DNA of 64,000 nt from an uncultured Lachnospiraceae bacterium (lineage in GTDB: Bacteria; Bacillota; Clostridia; Lachnospirales; Lachnospiraceae), in NCBI GenBank assembly GCA_947172645.1, contig CAMWBY010000003.1, positions 124,001-188,000 on the forward strand, written 5' to 3'. The position numbers and the translations under genes are program-made. Under the pieces are notes generated by a model that was not told the DNA's origin, ran no database searches, and worked only from the letters and a program-made list of their open reading frames with translations. Of this stretch, positions 35,894 through 45,036 are shown piece by piece (the first letter of the stretch is position 1; each line of letters starts with the position of its first letter).

Positions 35894-38098
35894 TTAAATG
35901 TATTCAATCAAACCGTCGGGAAGATACTGACGGATTTTCTCTTCAAGCTGCGCAGGGTCAATGGGTTTGGAGATATAATCCTGGAAGCCTTCCCGCAAGT
36001 ACTCGTCCCTGGCTCCTACAATCGCATTGGCGGTCAGGGCAATCACAACAGGCGGGTTTTGCCTGTATGCTTCCATCTGTCTCATATTGCGCAATGTCTC
36101 AATGCCGTCCATTTCAGGCATCATATGGTCAAGAAGGATAATGTCATAGTGCTTGCCGCCGACTTTATCTAAACACTCTTTGCCGCTTAACGCAGAGTCA
36201 AACTGTACTTTTAGTCTTTTTAAAAGCCCCTTTGCCACCGTGATATTGACACGGTTATCATCTACGGCAAGAATCTGCGCGCGAGGCGCCGTAAACGCCT
36301 GTTTTCCGTTTTGTTTCGCGTCAAGAATGCGCTTTGTCCGTTCTTTGTAATCGCCAAGCCGTTCGCTGCCCACAGCCGTCTGTGGAATCTGGAAAGAAAA
36401 AGTGCTTCCCTGCCCGAACACGCTTTCCACGCTCAGCCTGCCGCCCATCATATCGAGCAGCCGCTTGGTGATGCTTAATCCCAATCCTGTTCCTTCCACG
36501 TTCTTATTCTGCCGCATGTTGAATCTGATAAAAGGGTCAAACAGCTTCTGCAGCTCCGCATCCTTGATGCCGCTGCCCGTATCCGCCACAGAAACCATCA
36601 AAGAAATACGGTCCGGGCCTTCTTCCGAGAAATCTACCGTCAAAGAAATGGTTCCCTTCTCAGTATATTTGACTGAATTGGTCAAAAGGTTTGTGATGCA
36701 CTGTTTAATGCGCATCTCATCGCCGTGCAGCCTGGCGGGAAGATTGGGATTCACTTTAACTTTCAAAGTAAGGCTTTTCTCCTCCGCCCGCATGGTTATC
36801 ATATTTTCAACGTCCGTCAAAAGACTGCACAAATCATAATCAGCCTCCATAATTTCCATCCTGCTTGATTCAATCTTTGACAGGTCGAGGATGTCATTGA
36901 TGATGGAAAGCAGCGTTTTGCCCGCATTTTGTATGTGAAACGCATATTCTTTGATAGTATTTGACTCCGTCTCGCGCAGAATCATCTCATTCATGCCAAG
37001 TACCGCGTTAATCGGTGTTCTGATTTCATGGGACATCTGCGCCAGAAAGGAACTCTTCGCCTCATTGGCGCGCTCCGCCTCTTCCTTCAGCTCAATCAGT
37101 TTTTTCGTATAGAGGTAGCTGTCCGTCATGTCGGCGATATGGTAGATAATTCCCGCCTTGCGGCCGTTGTCATCCAGTATTTCATTTTTCTGCCATTTAA
37201 AAAAACGCTCTCCTAAAATAAAGCCGTCCGCATGGGATTCTATAAATCGCAGTACCTTCTCTTCCACCATGGATTGATTACTCCAATCGGTTGCGGGAAA
37301 TTCGACATCCATTTCGTGATTTGAGTAGATGACCGCACCCGAACCGTCTGTCACAAGGATACCTTCCCGGATTTCATCAATAACCCTGTCCTTGGCGCTT
37401 TTAACCGGGTCGAAGAGCTTATAGCGGTACATGACGAATACAAGGAATGATTCCGTCAGCATCATGGAGAACGGATAGGAATCATAATAGCCGAACGCTC
37501 CTGTGGATTTCACGGCCCAAAAGCTTACCGGAAGCAGGGAGGCGCCGAAAATAAGAAGCAGCTCGGGGCGTTTCTCACCGTTTCTTTTATGTTCAAATAC
37601 AGACTGTATCATAATCAGCGCAATCAGGATACCGAGAACGGTGGTCATTGTCGTCCACCAATGATAGAAAGTCCCCGGCGTATAAATCCACATATACGTG
37701 CCGTCCTCGGTGACGGTATAGGTTATGGCGTCATAGTACAGCGTATTGTAATCAATCGTAAAAATCAGGCACAGAATAAATATATGGTCGATTGTGTAGA
37801 ACCCCTTGATAAATCTGATGACGATGCTCTGTTGATGGCGGCTGTAGAGACAGGCAAAATACAGGAAACACAAAAGCCCCATAGTCGTCCCCATGTATTC
37901 TAACTTGACTGCGATACGGGTCACTTCAATACTGGTGCTTTGCAGTTCGAAATAATACCCTGCCATGACTAACAGGGTAAACAATGTCCCTGCAAACAAA
38001 ATTTTCTGTTGTTCGGAAGGCTTCGCAGCATAGACAAGCGCAACCATAATAAAGCAGATGATGATGCCTACACCATGTACTGTTAACATTAAATTCAT
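35894..38098 (-). CDS. Hybrid sensor histidine kinase, 7TM type
   Basis: A 734 aa membrane histidine kinase. Order: seven hydrophobic segments (about residues 1-225, His_kinase_N 7TM region), a PAS-like domain (230-330), dimerisation domain with phospho-acceptor His in SFLAQMSHEIRTPINAVLG, ATPase domain with NLLTNSVKYTEKG, ADTGSGI and GTGLGLSITKRL, and a receiver domain with phospho-acceptor Asp in IILLDHMMPEMDG and the Lys in YISKPID. It has no response regulator next to it, so the output passes through the fused receiver or a distant partner. The signal is unknown. Confidence 0.93.
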   Translation of the reverse strand: MNLMLTVHGVGIIICFIMVALVYAAKPSEQQKILFAGTLFTLLVMAGYYFELQSTSIEVTRIAVKLEYMGTTMGLLCFLYFACLYSRHQQSIVIRFIKGFYTIDHIFILCLIFTIDYNTLYYDAITYTVTEDGTYMWIYTPGTFYHWWTTMTTVLGILIALIMIQSVFEHKRNGEKRPELLLIFGASLLPVSFWAVKSTGAFGYYDSYPFSMMLTESFLVFVMYRYKLFDPVKSAKDRVIDEIREGILVTDGSGAVIYSNHEMDVEFPATDWSNQSMVEEKVLRFIESHADGFILGERFFKWQKNEILDDNGRKAGIIYHIADMTDSYLYTKKLIELKEEAERANEAKSSFLAQMSHEIRTPINAVLGMNEMILRETESNTIKEYAFHIQNAGKTLLSIINDILDLSKIESSRMEIMEADYDLCSLLTDVENMITMRAEEKSLTLKVKVNPNLPARLHGDEMRIKQCITNLLTNSVKYTEKGTISLTVDFSEEGPDRISLMVSVADTGSGIKDAELQKLFDPFIRFNMRQNKNVEGTGLGLSITKRLLDMMGGRLSVESVFGQGSTFSFQIPQTAVGSERLGDYKERTKRILDAKQNGKQAFTAPRAQILAVDDNRVNITVAKGLLKRLKVQFDSALSGKECLDKVGGKHYDIILLDHMMPEMDGIETLRNMRQMEAYRQNPPVVIALTANAIVGARDEYLREGFQDYISKPIDPAQLEEKIRQYLPDGLIEYI

Positions 38099-38168
38099 TC
38101 TAAAACCTCATGGCGTTCACTGCCATTCCATATCCATTAGAAATCCTGCGTTTATAGAAAGATGAAAA

Positions 38169-38933
38169 TTAACGGTATTGCACCGCCACTTCATACAGGT
38201 ACTCGCGCCCCCGTTTGCCGGCACGCGACAGAAGCTGCATGTGGGTCAGCAAAGGAAGCGCCGAGCCTGCCAAGTCTCTATGTATTCCCGCCGCCTGGGC
38301 AAATTCCCTGACAGTAAAAGCTTCTTCCAGTGCGTAAGGCACAAGCTGCAGGAAATCTTGCGTCTGTTCAATCAATATTTCATCAAAAAGTTCAAGCGGC
38401 ATCCTGTCATACCGGCTCGAACCTCGTTTCTTATTCTTGCTCCAGCCGTTAAGCAGGCGGTATTCATCCATATCAATCAGCGGAAAAGCAAAAGACAGAT
38501 TAGGATGTCCCAGAAACTGTTTAATCCGGTACAATTCCGGGAACGCGTGATATACGTTGCCAGTCACTGGAGATTTATGTTTCTTCGACAGTTCTCCCGA
38601 TGTCTCGTCCATCCAGATGACCCACTTCGCATGTGGAATGGGCAGTACCACCGTCACTCGGTACAATGGCAGAAATGCCGTCAACTTCGGCCTGAGTTTA
38701 TTGAAATTGCCATTCTGTATCTCTATGATATGCCCGTCAGAATAAATATCTGCAATATAACCCTCGACAGGCACTTCATGACAGTCTTCGTCAGGCTCAT
38801 AGTATAATTTCATCACCGCATGTACGGTCTTTTCTTTCAGCGTGCCAAACCCATGAGGGTCATTCTGTTTTAAAAGTACTTTCAGCTTTGCCTGTTCAAA
38901 GGCTTCTTTATCTAAACATTTCAAATCTTTCAT
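38169..38933 (-). CDS. PD-(D/E)XK-like protein with C-terminal winged helix (candidate nuclease)
   Basis: A 254 aa protein with no family that I can name. Seen: a core GYIADIYSDGHIIEIQNGNF with Asp, then E-x-Q in the position of the D...ExK of PD-(D/E)XK nucleases, an upstream conserved-looking Glu helix (LKEKTVHAVMK), and a C-terminal helix-turn-helix-like section FTVREFAQAAGIHRDLAGS. ATG 38931-38933 is used, but the ribosome site AGGA abuts it; TTG 38922-38924 has better spacing. It has its own promoter at 38958-38986. The nuclease idea is an inference. Confidence 0.65.
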   Translation of the reverse strand: MKDLKCLDKEAFEQAKLKVLLKQNDPHGFGTLKEKTVHAVMKLYYEPDEDCHEVPVEGYIADIYSDGHIIEIQNGNFNKLRPKLTAFLPLYRVTVVLPIPHAKWVIWMDETSGELSKKHKSPVTGNVYHAFPELYRIKQFLGHPNLSFAFPLIDMDEYRLLNGWSKNKKRGSSRYDRMPLELFDEILIEQTQDFLQLVPYALEEAFTVREFAQAAGIHRDLAGSALPLLTHMQLLSRAGKRGREYLYEVAVQYR

Positions 38934-38957
38934 TCCTGTCTGTGCATTTGCCCGTCT

Positions 38958-38986
38958 ATTATAACACATATGTCAAATTCGAACAA
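38958..38986 (-). promoter_or_regulatory. Promoter of the PD-(D/E)XK-like gene
   Basis: TATAAT (38963-38958) with TTGTTC (38986-38981) 17 bp upstream. The predicted start near 38951 leaves about 20-25 nt before the first codon. Confidence 0.6.
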
Positions 38987-39043
38987 GTGTTTTGTTCCGC
39001 GCACAGCATATTTCGGTAACAGTGAAGCCGGAGCTGTTACATG

Positions 39044-39790
39044 TTATAGCTTACGGACATTCCGGTCTCCGTGCAGGATACGCTCCTGGTCGGATGCGCT
39101 TGGCTGTGCCAGTCTGCCTGTACGGTCATAATAAGTTAACAGCGTGGAATTTTTGGCCATGGTTTTCCTGCCGTGGTCGGTCAATAAGTCCAGCACCTGG
39201 TCCAGATTACCGGTATGAAGATATTTCCGGATTTCCTTCTCCCTGTCCGCCCCATGAAGTATCGGACGGTCTGCATCTGTTTTTATTTGTTCTATATCCG
39301 GAAGATTTGAAGGCTGCGCGGAAGGGTTTAAGGCAAGATATTCTTCCGTGAGTTTTTCCGGCGCATCTGTTTCCGGCGCGTCCGTGACATCCTGTACTTC
39401 CGCTTCCTGTCTCGGCGAATCGTTCCAGAGTCTATAGAAGAAGTCTTTTATGGAGCTTGTAATTACCGAAAAATAGGAACGCAAAGTATCCAGGAGGCTT
39501 GTTCCGGTCCCCTGGATTTGTGTCGTGTTTCTGCGATTTGTCCCGGCATTGGACGGTTCGTCGCCGGACAATTCCAACTTGACGCCGCCTTGCATAACGG
39601 AACGCTTCCCGAAGAGTTTAGCGTCTGTAGCGTCCTCCGACTTCTCCTTCTTATCCTTTTCTTCGGTTTTCTCCTGTGCCTGTCTGTAATTCAGGCTAAA
39701 CTTTTCACCGTTCTCCGTCTTGTCTGCCGCATTCGGCATCTTTAATTTAGAATAATCATAAAAATCATTGTCGTTGATTCTGTTTACCAT
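39044..39790 (-). CDS. Hypothetical acidic protein
   Basis: A protein of about 248 aa with no family that I recognise. Seen: hydrophilic, low-complexity, rich in Asp, Glu, Lys and Thr in the first 150 residues, a modest hydrophobic/aromatic stretch (LLDTLRSYFSVITSSIKDFFYRLW, split across 105-130) that could be amphipathic, and a conserved-looking C-terminus with EIRKYLHTGNLDQVLDLL and DRTGRLAQPSASDQERILHG. Start is unclear: ATG 39788-39790 is chosen, but a frame is open to 39859 with no clear ribosome site. Follows leuD, with the 55-bp repeat between. Confidence 0.55.
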   Translation of the reverse strand: MVNRINDNDFYDYSKLKMPNAADKTENGEKFSLNYRQAQEKTEEKDKKEKSEDATDAKLFGKRSVMQGGVKLELSGDEPSNAGTNRRNTTQIQGTGTSLLDTLRSYFSVITSSIKDFFYRLWNDSPRQEAEVQDVTDAPETDAPEKLTEEYLALNPSAQPSNLPDIEQIKTDADRPILHGADREKEIRKYLHTGNLDQVLDLLTDHGRKTMAKNSTLLTYYDRTGRLAQPSASDQERILHGDRNVRKL

Positions 39791-39878
39791 ATATTGTTGT
39801 ACCAACTCCCATTCCGGAGCGTCTATGCAGCGCGAATCAGTACGGACGCCCCGGTACAAATGACCAGATTCGGCAGTT

Positions 39879-39933
39879 TATTTCCGCGAGCAATGAGCCA
39901 AGTACCGTGCTTGCACGAATATTTGGCAAATGC
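39879..39933 (-). repeat. 55-bp dispersed stem-loop repeat, copy 2
   Basis: This block read on the plus strand matches the reverse complement of 22949-23003 at 50 of 55 positions. It lies between leuD and the acidic hypothetical gene. Its stem keeps GCCAA/TTGGC and the CGTG/CACG tip; the middle triplet pairs as T-A, A-T and a G-T wobble on the minus strand. Confidence 0.7.
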
Positions 39934-39941
39934 CGCGAGGG

Positions 39942-40430
39942 TCACTTCTGGTTGATATAGTTCACAAGCCCTTCCGCCGCAATAATCTTCTGCATAAATT
40001 CAGGAAACGCCTGGCCTTTATAGGTTGTGTTTCTCGTCACATCTGTGATGATACCGCTGTCGAAATCCACTTCCACCACATCTCCCGCCGCAATCTCCCT
40101 TGCCGCCTCGGGGCATTCGATAATCGGCAGTCCGATGTTAATTGCATTACGGTAGAAAATCCGGGCAAAAGTCTCCGCAATGACGCAGCTTACGCCGGCC
40201 GCTTTGATAGCTATGGGCGCATGTTCCCTGGAAGAACCGCATCCAAAATTCTTCGTGGCAACGATGATGTCCCCCTTGTTTACTTTGTTGATAAACTCTT
40301 TGTCGATATCTTCCATACAGTGTGCGGCCAATTCCGCAGGGTCAGAAGAATTTAAATAGCGTGCGGGGATGATGACGTCTGTATCTACATTATCTCCATA
40401 TTTAAAAACAGTTCCTTTTGCTGATTGCAT
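39942..40430 (-). CDS. leuD: 3-isopropylmalate dehydratase small subunit
   Basis: A 162 aa small (swivel) subunit partnering LeuC in leucine synthesis. Seen: [20 protein letters not shown] and [24 protein letters not shown]. The size and start match the short archaeal/clostridial type. GGAGG lies just before ATG 40430. It is separated from leuC by an unusually long 135-bp stretch with its own hairpins. Confidence 0.97.
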   Translation of the reverse strand: MQSAKGTVFKYGDNVDTDVIIPARYLNSSDPAELAAHCMEDIDKEFINKVNKGDIIVATKNFGCGSSREHAPIAIKAAGVSCVIAETFARIFYRNAINIGLPIIECPEAAREIAAGDVVEVDFDSGIITDVTRNTTYKGQAFPEFMQKIIAAEGLVNYINQK

Positions 40431-40438
40431 ATCTCCTC

Positions 40439-40560
40439 CGTTCCGAAGCCTGGGCTTCTCTAGTTATTCCCGCAGGCGGCGGGCCGAGCGGATGCACCGA
40501 CTTATTTGGCCGCAGCCCTGGGATGTTAACTTGTGACTGAATGATTTTGAATATCGTAAC
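40439..40560. other. Structured spacer between leuC and leuD
   Basis: About 135 bp without a reading frame. It holds a hairpin GAAGCC-CA-GGCTTC (40447-40460), a CCCGC/GCGGG stem (40470-40484) and G/C-rich blocks. There is no T-run on the minus strand, so it is not a clear terminator. It could be a processing or stability element between the two subunit genes. Confidence 0.45.
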
Positions 40561-40565
40561 GTTGC

Positions 40566-41828
40566 CTATAACATACAGGGACAGGAAATCTTACCGGACA
40601 CTGCACTGGCAGCGGCAACTGCCGGGCTTGCCAGATATATTTCGGAATTGACATGCCCCATACGTCCTACGAAATTACGATTGGTAGTAGATACGCAGCG
40701 TTCTCCTTCGGCAAGAATGCCCATGTAACCGCCTAAGCACGGGCCGCAGGTCGGGGTGCTGACAACGGCGCCGGCCTCGATAAAAATTTTCAACAGCCCT
40801 TCCTCCATCGCCTGCAGGTAGATGGACTGGGTCGCCGGAATTACGATACAGCGCATACCGGGAGCTACATGTCTGTCTTTTAATACTTTTGCCGCGATGC
40901 GGAGGTCATCCAGTCTGCCATTGGTACAGGAGCCTATTACGACCTGGTCTATCTTGATGTCTTCGCCAATCTCATCAATGCTCTTCGTATTCTCAGGCAG
41001 ATGCGGGAAGGCAACGGTAGGTTTCAGGGCGCTTAAGTCTATCGTATACTCTTCGTCGTACACAGCGTCGTCGTCCGCCTCATAAATCGTATATTCTTTG
41101 GCGGAATGTTCCTTCATATAAGCGACGGCAAGGTCGTCTACAGGAAAGATACCGTTCTTTCCGCCGGCTTCAATCGCCATGTTGGCGATGGTAAACCTGT
41201 CGTCCATGGACAGATTCTGTATACCGTCCCCAACAAATTCCATGGATTTATACAACGCGCCGTCCACGCCAATCATACCGATAATATGCAGGATAACATC
41301 TTTGCCGCTGACCCATTCGGAAGGTTTTCCGGTCAGGTTGAATTTGATTGCGGAGGGAACTTTAAACCACGCTTTGCCTGTCGCCATGCCCGCCGCAATA
41401 TCCGTACTCCCCACACCAGTCGAGAAAGCGCCCAGGGCGCCGTATGTACATGTGTGGGAATCGGCGCCGATAATCACGTCCCCGGCAACCGTAAGGCCTT
41501 TCTCCGGCAAAAGGGCATGCTCAATACCCATCTCCCCCACTTCGAAATAATTCGTTATCTCGTTGCGGCGCGCGAACTCCCGCACGCATTTGCAGTGTTC
41601 CGCCGATTTGATATCTTTGTTGGGCACGAAATGGTCCGGCACCAGAGCAATTTTATCCTTGTGAAACACGCCGTCCACGTTCATTTTCTCCATCTCCTTG
41701 ATGGCAACCGGGCTTGTGATATCGTTGCCCAGTACTAAATCCAGGTCGGCTTCGATTAACTGTCCCGCCTCCACGTGGTCAAGACCCGCATGTGCGGCCA
41801 GAATTTTCTGTGTCATTGTCATTCCCAT
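40566..41828 (-). CDS. leuC: 3-isopropylmalate dehydratase large subunit
   Basis: A 420 aa 4Fe-4S isomerase converting 2- to 3-isopropylmalate with LeuD. Seen: [17 protein letters not shown] and [18 protein letters not shown] holding the three cluster Cys, plus [21 protein letters not shown] (split over residues 125-145). It is the shorter clostridial/archaeal type. GAGGAG lies 9 nt before ATG 41828. Just upstream is the double-hairpin element C; no T-box is seen. Confidence 0.97.
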   Translation of the reverse strand: MGMTMTQKILAAHAGLDHVEAGQLIEADLDLVLGNDITSPVAIKEMEKMNVDGVFHKDKIALVPDHFVPNKDIKSAEHCKCVREFARRNEITNYFEVGEMGIEHALLPEKGLTVAGDVIIGADSHTCTYGALGAFSTGVGSTDIAAGMATGKAWFKVPSAIKFNLTGKPSEWVSGKDVILHIIGMIGVDGALYKSMEFVGDGIQNLSMDDRFTIANMAIEAGGKNGIFPVDDLAVAYMKEHSAKEYTIYEADDDAVYDEEYTIDLSALKPTVAFPHLPENTKSIDEIGEDIKIDQVVIGSCTNGRLDDLRIAAKVLKDRHVAPGMRCIVIPATQSIYLQAMEEGLLKIFIEAGAVVSTPTCGPCLGGYMGILAEGERCVSTTNRNFVGRMGHVNSEIYLASPAVAAASAVSGKISCPCML

Positions 41829-41873
41829 ATTTCACATCTCCTCATCTATCTTAATCTATTTTTGGCTTCTAAA

Positions 41874-41955
41874 ATACGCCATAATGTAGCAAGACGCCAA
41901 CAAGAATTTGCAACGCAAATTCTTGCAAAGTTGACCGCCGGGTCAACTTTTTTTA
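41874..41955 (+). repeat. 82-bp double-hairpin element C
   Basis: ATACGCCATAATGTAG then CAAGAATTTG/CAAATTCTTG (41901-41910, 41916-41925), then AAAGTTGACC/GGTCAACTTT (41927-41936, 41941-41950) and a T-run to 41954. It is about 82% identical to 31537-31618, with two compensatory base-pair changes in the second stem. It lies between the tRNA-Val promoter and leuC. Confidence 0.75.
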
Positions 41956-41973
41956 AAAAAATGCAGACATTCA

Positions 41974-42001
41974 TTGAATTTCCTGTACACTGTGCTATAA
42001 T
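41974..42001 (+). promoter_or_regulatory. Promoter of tRNA-Val
   Basis: TTGAAT (41974-41979) and TATAAT (41996-42001) with a 16-bp spacer on the plus strand. The start is expected near 42008, 3 nt before the mature tRNA end. Confidence 0.8.
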
Positions 42002-42010
42002 AATATTTAC

Positions 42011-42084
42011 GGAAGCATAGCTCAGCCGGGATGAGCGTTCGCCTCACACGCGAGAGGTCATGGGTTCGAGCCCCATTGCTTCCA
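42011..42084 (+). tRNA. tRNA-Val (anticodon CAC)
   Basis: A complete 74-nt cloverleaf. Acceptor GGAAGCA pairs with TGCTTCC, D-arm GCTC/GAGC, anticodon stem TTCGC/GCGAG around loop CTCACAC (anticodon CAC), and T-arm ATGGG-TTCGAGC-CCCAT. Discriminator is A; CCA is not encoded. A T-run follows the discriminator base and may help termination. One of three plus-strand genes here. Confidence 0.97.
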
Positions 42085-42196
42085 TTTTTTATGTTAAGAA
42101 GTGGGCCGCAGCATACCAAGACAGCAGGAAAAGAATCTGCGGCCGCCTCCCGGAAGAAAACAGGGCCTGCCCGGAAACCCAGACAAGCCCTGTCGC

Positions 42197-42760
42197 TCAA
42201 TTCATTTCTGAAATCACATCGTCCATGGAATGGGCTGTGATATACTCGAAAATATCAGCCATCTGCTCAGGCGTCAGACTCATATCCTGCTTTACCCACT
42301 GAATAACGACAAAGGCCATAGACTGGGCATAATATTCCGCCATCATATTGATTGTCAGCCCTCTTTTGGCTAATTTCTTCTCACCGCGCTGTTCGTTAAT
42401 GAACGTATACAGTATCTCTTTGATGGACTGTCTGGCGATATTCTCACAAGAATGCTGTCCCTCCAGCCTGACGACTTTCTTATAAAATTTCTTGTCTTTC
42501 TGCAGATTCTCAAAAATCAGAACCAGACTTTCTTTAATCTGCCCCGTCTGCATAAGCGGAATGGCAGGCGCCAATATTTCTGTCTGAATCATCCACTCTA
42601 ACAATTCATATTTATCCCTGAAATGATTGTAAAAAGTAGGCCGTATGACTCCTGCGCCGTCCGTGATTTCTTTAATCGTAATCTTGTCAATCGGCATTTT
42701 CAGCGCAAGAGCCTTGAAACTATCGGCAAGCATCTGGTCTACATTGGTTTTGGATTGCAT
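42197..42760 (-). CDS. TetR/AcrR-family transcriptional regulator
   Basis: A 187 aa regulator. Seen: an N-terminal helix-turn-helix KITIKEITDGAGVIRPTFYNHFRDKYELLEWM and a helical ligand/dimer domain that ends near QWVKQDMSLTPEQMADIFEYI. Its C-terminal domain resembles the DhaS-like branch. GGAG lies 5 nt before ATG 42760 and the gap to ilvC is 12 nt, so it is cotranscribed with the ilv genes; whether it controls them is an inference. Confidence 0.92.
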   Translation of the reverse strand: MQSKTNVDQMLADSFKALALKMPIDKITIKEITDGAGVIRPTFYNHFRDKYELLEWMIQTEILAPAIPLMQTGQIKESLVLIFENLQKDKKFYKKVVRLEGQHSCENIARQSIKEILYTFINEQRGEKKLAKRGLTINMMAEYYAQSMAFVVIQWVKQDMSLTPEQMADIFEYITAHSMDDVISEMN

Positions 42761-42772
42761 GGTTACTCCGTA

Positions 42773-43816
<1,044 letters not shown>

Positions 43817-43869
43817 TTATAAATTATGATAGACATAAATACATGTATAACTGCAAGGGAATATCCCTT

Positions 43870-44382
43870 TTATACCTTAAGCTCTTCGAGATAAGTGACA
43901 TTCCCGGTGCCGCGTCCAAGCCCCGCAATGCCTGTCCTGGCAAGCTCCAAGATTTCATATCCTTCCAACAGGCTGATAAAAGCATCGATTTTATCCTGGT
44001 CTCCGGTCAGCTCGATAATGAGGCTTTCGGAAGACACGTCGATAATGTTGGCCCGGAAAATATCCGCTATGGTAATCACGCCCTGGCGCTGTGCGGCGGA
44101 AGTTCTCACTTTAATCAACGCAAGCTCCCTGTATACGCTCTCTGCGGGTTTGAGTTCTTTGATATTCCTGACGTCAATCAGCTTCGCCACCTGCTTCTCA
44201 ATCTGGTCTAAGATTTCATCGTCCCCGGAAGTAACGATTGTGATGCGGGTCAGCCGCGGGTCAGCCGTCACGCCTGCCGTAATACTGTCCACGTTATAAC
44301 CGCGCCTTGAGAAAAGGCCGGAGATACGGCTCAGTACGCCGGAGGTATTGTCAACCAATAATTGTAATACTTTCTTCTGCAT
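43870..44382 (-). CDS. ilvN: Acetolactate synthase small subunit, copy 1
   Basis: A 170 aa regulatory subunit. Seen: an N-terminal ACT domain (LLVDNTSGVLSRISGLFSRRGYNVDSI) with a conserved valine-binding Asn/Gly environment, and the C-terminal region ELALIKVRTSAAQRQGV. Length is the usual bacterial size. A separate promoter (44465-44493) precedes it, so it may be made independently of the ilvB-ilvN copy 2 pair. Confidence 0.94.
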   Translation of the reverse strand: MQKKVLQLLVDNTSGVLSRISGLFSRRGYNVDSITAGVTADPRLTRITIVTSGDDEILDQIEKQVAKLIDVRNIKELKPAESVYRELALIKVRTSAAQRQGVITIADIFRANIIDVSSESLIIELTGDQDKIDAFISLLEGYEILELARTGIAGLGRGTGNVTYLEELKV

Positions 44383-44464
44383 AGATATACCTTCCTAAGA
44401 TTATCATATATTAAAATAACGTTTTCTTCCTGCATAAAATGTATATTATAATACGCTGTCAATT

Positions 44465-44493
44465 ATTGTACCAACTCAATTACTAAAAGTCAA
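44465..44493 (-). promoter_or_regulatory. Internal promoter before ilvN copy 1
   Basis: TTGACT (44493-44488) and TACAAT (44470-44465) with a 17-bp spacer on the minus strand. A further TATAAT-like box lies downstream. It lies in the 129-bp gap between the two small-subunit genes. Confidence 0.6.
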
Positions 44494-44511
44494 CTGGTGT
44501 GCTGCAACGCA

Positions 44512-45000
44512 CTACACGTCCGTTTCCAGGCATTTCTGCAGCGCGAGGGTTCCTGTCCTTGCCACCTCCACGATGCTGATGGACTGCATCATGCCGATTA
44601 AGAGTTGGATTTTCTCCGGCACGTCGCATATCTGTATAATCATTGTCTTTTTGGACATATCCACAATCTGCGCCTTCATAATCTCACACGTCTCGATGAT
44701 GTCGCGCCTGTTGCCTTTGTTGTATTTTACTTTCATCAGCATAAGTTCCCTGCTGACGCTCGCCGTCTCGTCAAAAGTTTTTACTTTGATGACATCCAGT
44801 TTTTTGTTAAGCTGCTTCTCAATCTGCTCTATGGTCCGCTGGTCGCCGCTGCTCACAATCGTCATGCAGGAAGTCGTCGGGTCGTCCGTCTCCCCCACCG
44901 CAAGGCTGTCAATATTGAAGCATCTTCTGGAAAAAAGCCCTGCAACTTTGCACAGCACGCCAGACCTGTTCTCTACTAAAACCGAATATATTTTCTTCAT
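44512..45000 (-). CDS. ilvN: Acetolactate synthase small subunit, copy 2
   Basis: A 162 aa paralogue of copy 1. Seen: ACT domain VENRSGVLCKVAGLFSRRCFNIDSLAVG and the second domain with ELMLMKVKYNKGNRRDI. It diverges clearly from copy 1 (for example RRCFN for RRGYN). It directly follows ilvB with a 36-nt gap, with AAGGA before ATG 45000, so it is the small subunit most tightly tied to the catalytic one. Confidence 0.92.
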   Translation of the reverse strand: MKKIYSVLVENRSGVLCKVAGLFSRRCFNIDSLAVGETDDPTTSCMTIVSSGDQRTIEQIEKQLNKKLDVIKVKTFDETASVSRELMLMKVKYNKGNRRDIIETCEIMKAQIVDMSKKTMIIQICDVPEKIQLLIGMMQSISIVEVARTGTLALQKCLETDV

Positions 45001-45036
45001 TCCGCTTCTTCCTTTCTGTCCTGCCTGTTTCCCGGA

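Noticed and set aside
41829-42010. T-box or leader peptide upstream of leuC
   Set aside because: The gap holds only element C and the tRNA promoter; no leucine-codon run or T-box sequence.
41943-42200. Minus-strand reading frame overlapping the tRNA-Val
   Set aside because: It runs antisense through the tRNA and gives the well-known false peptide NGARTHDLSRVRRTLIPAE. No ribosome binding site.
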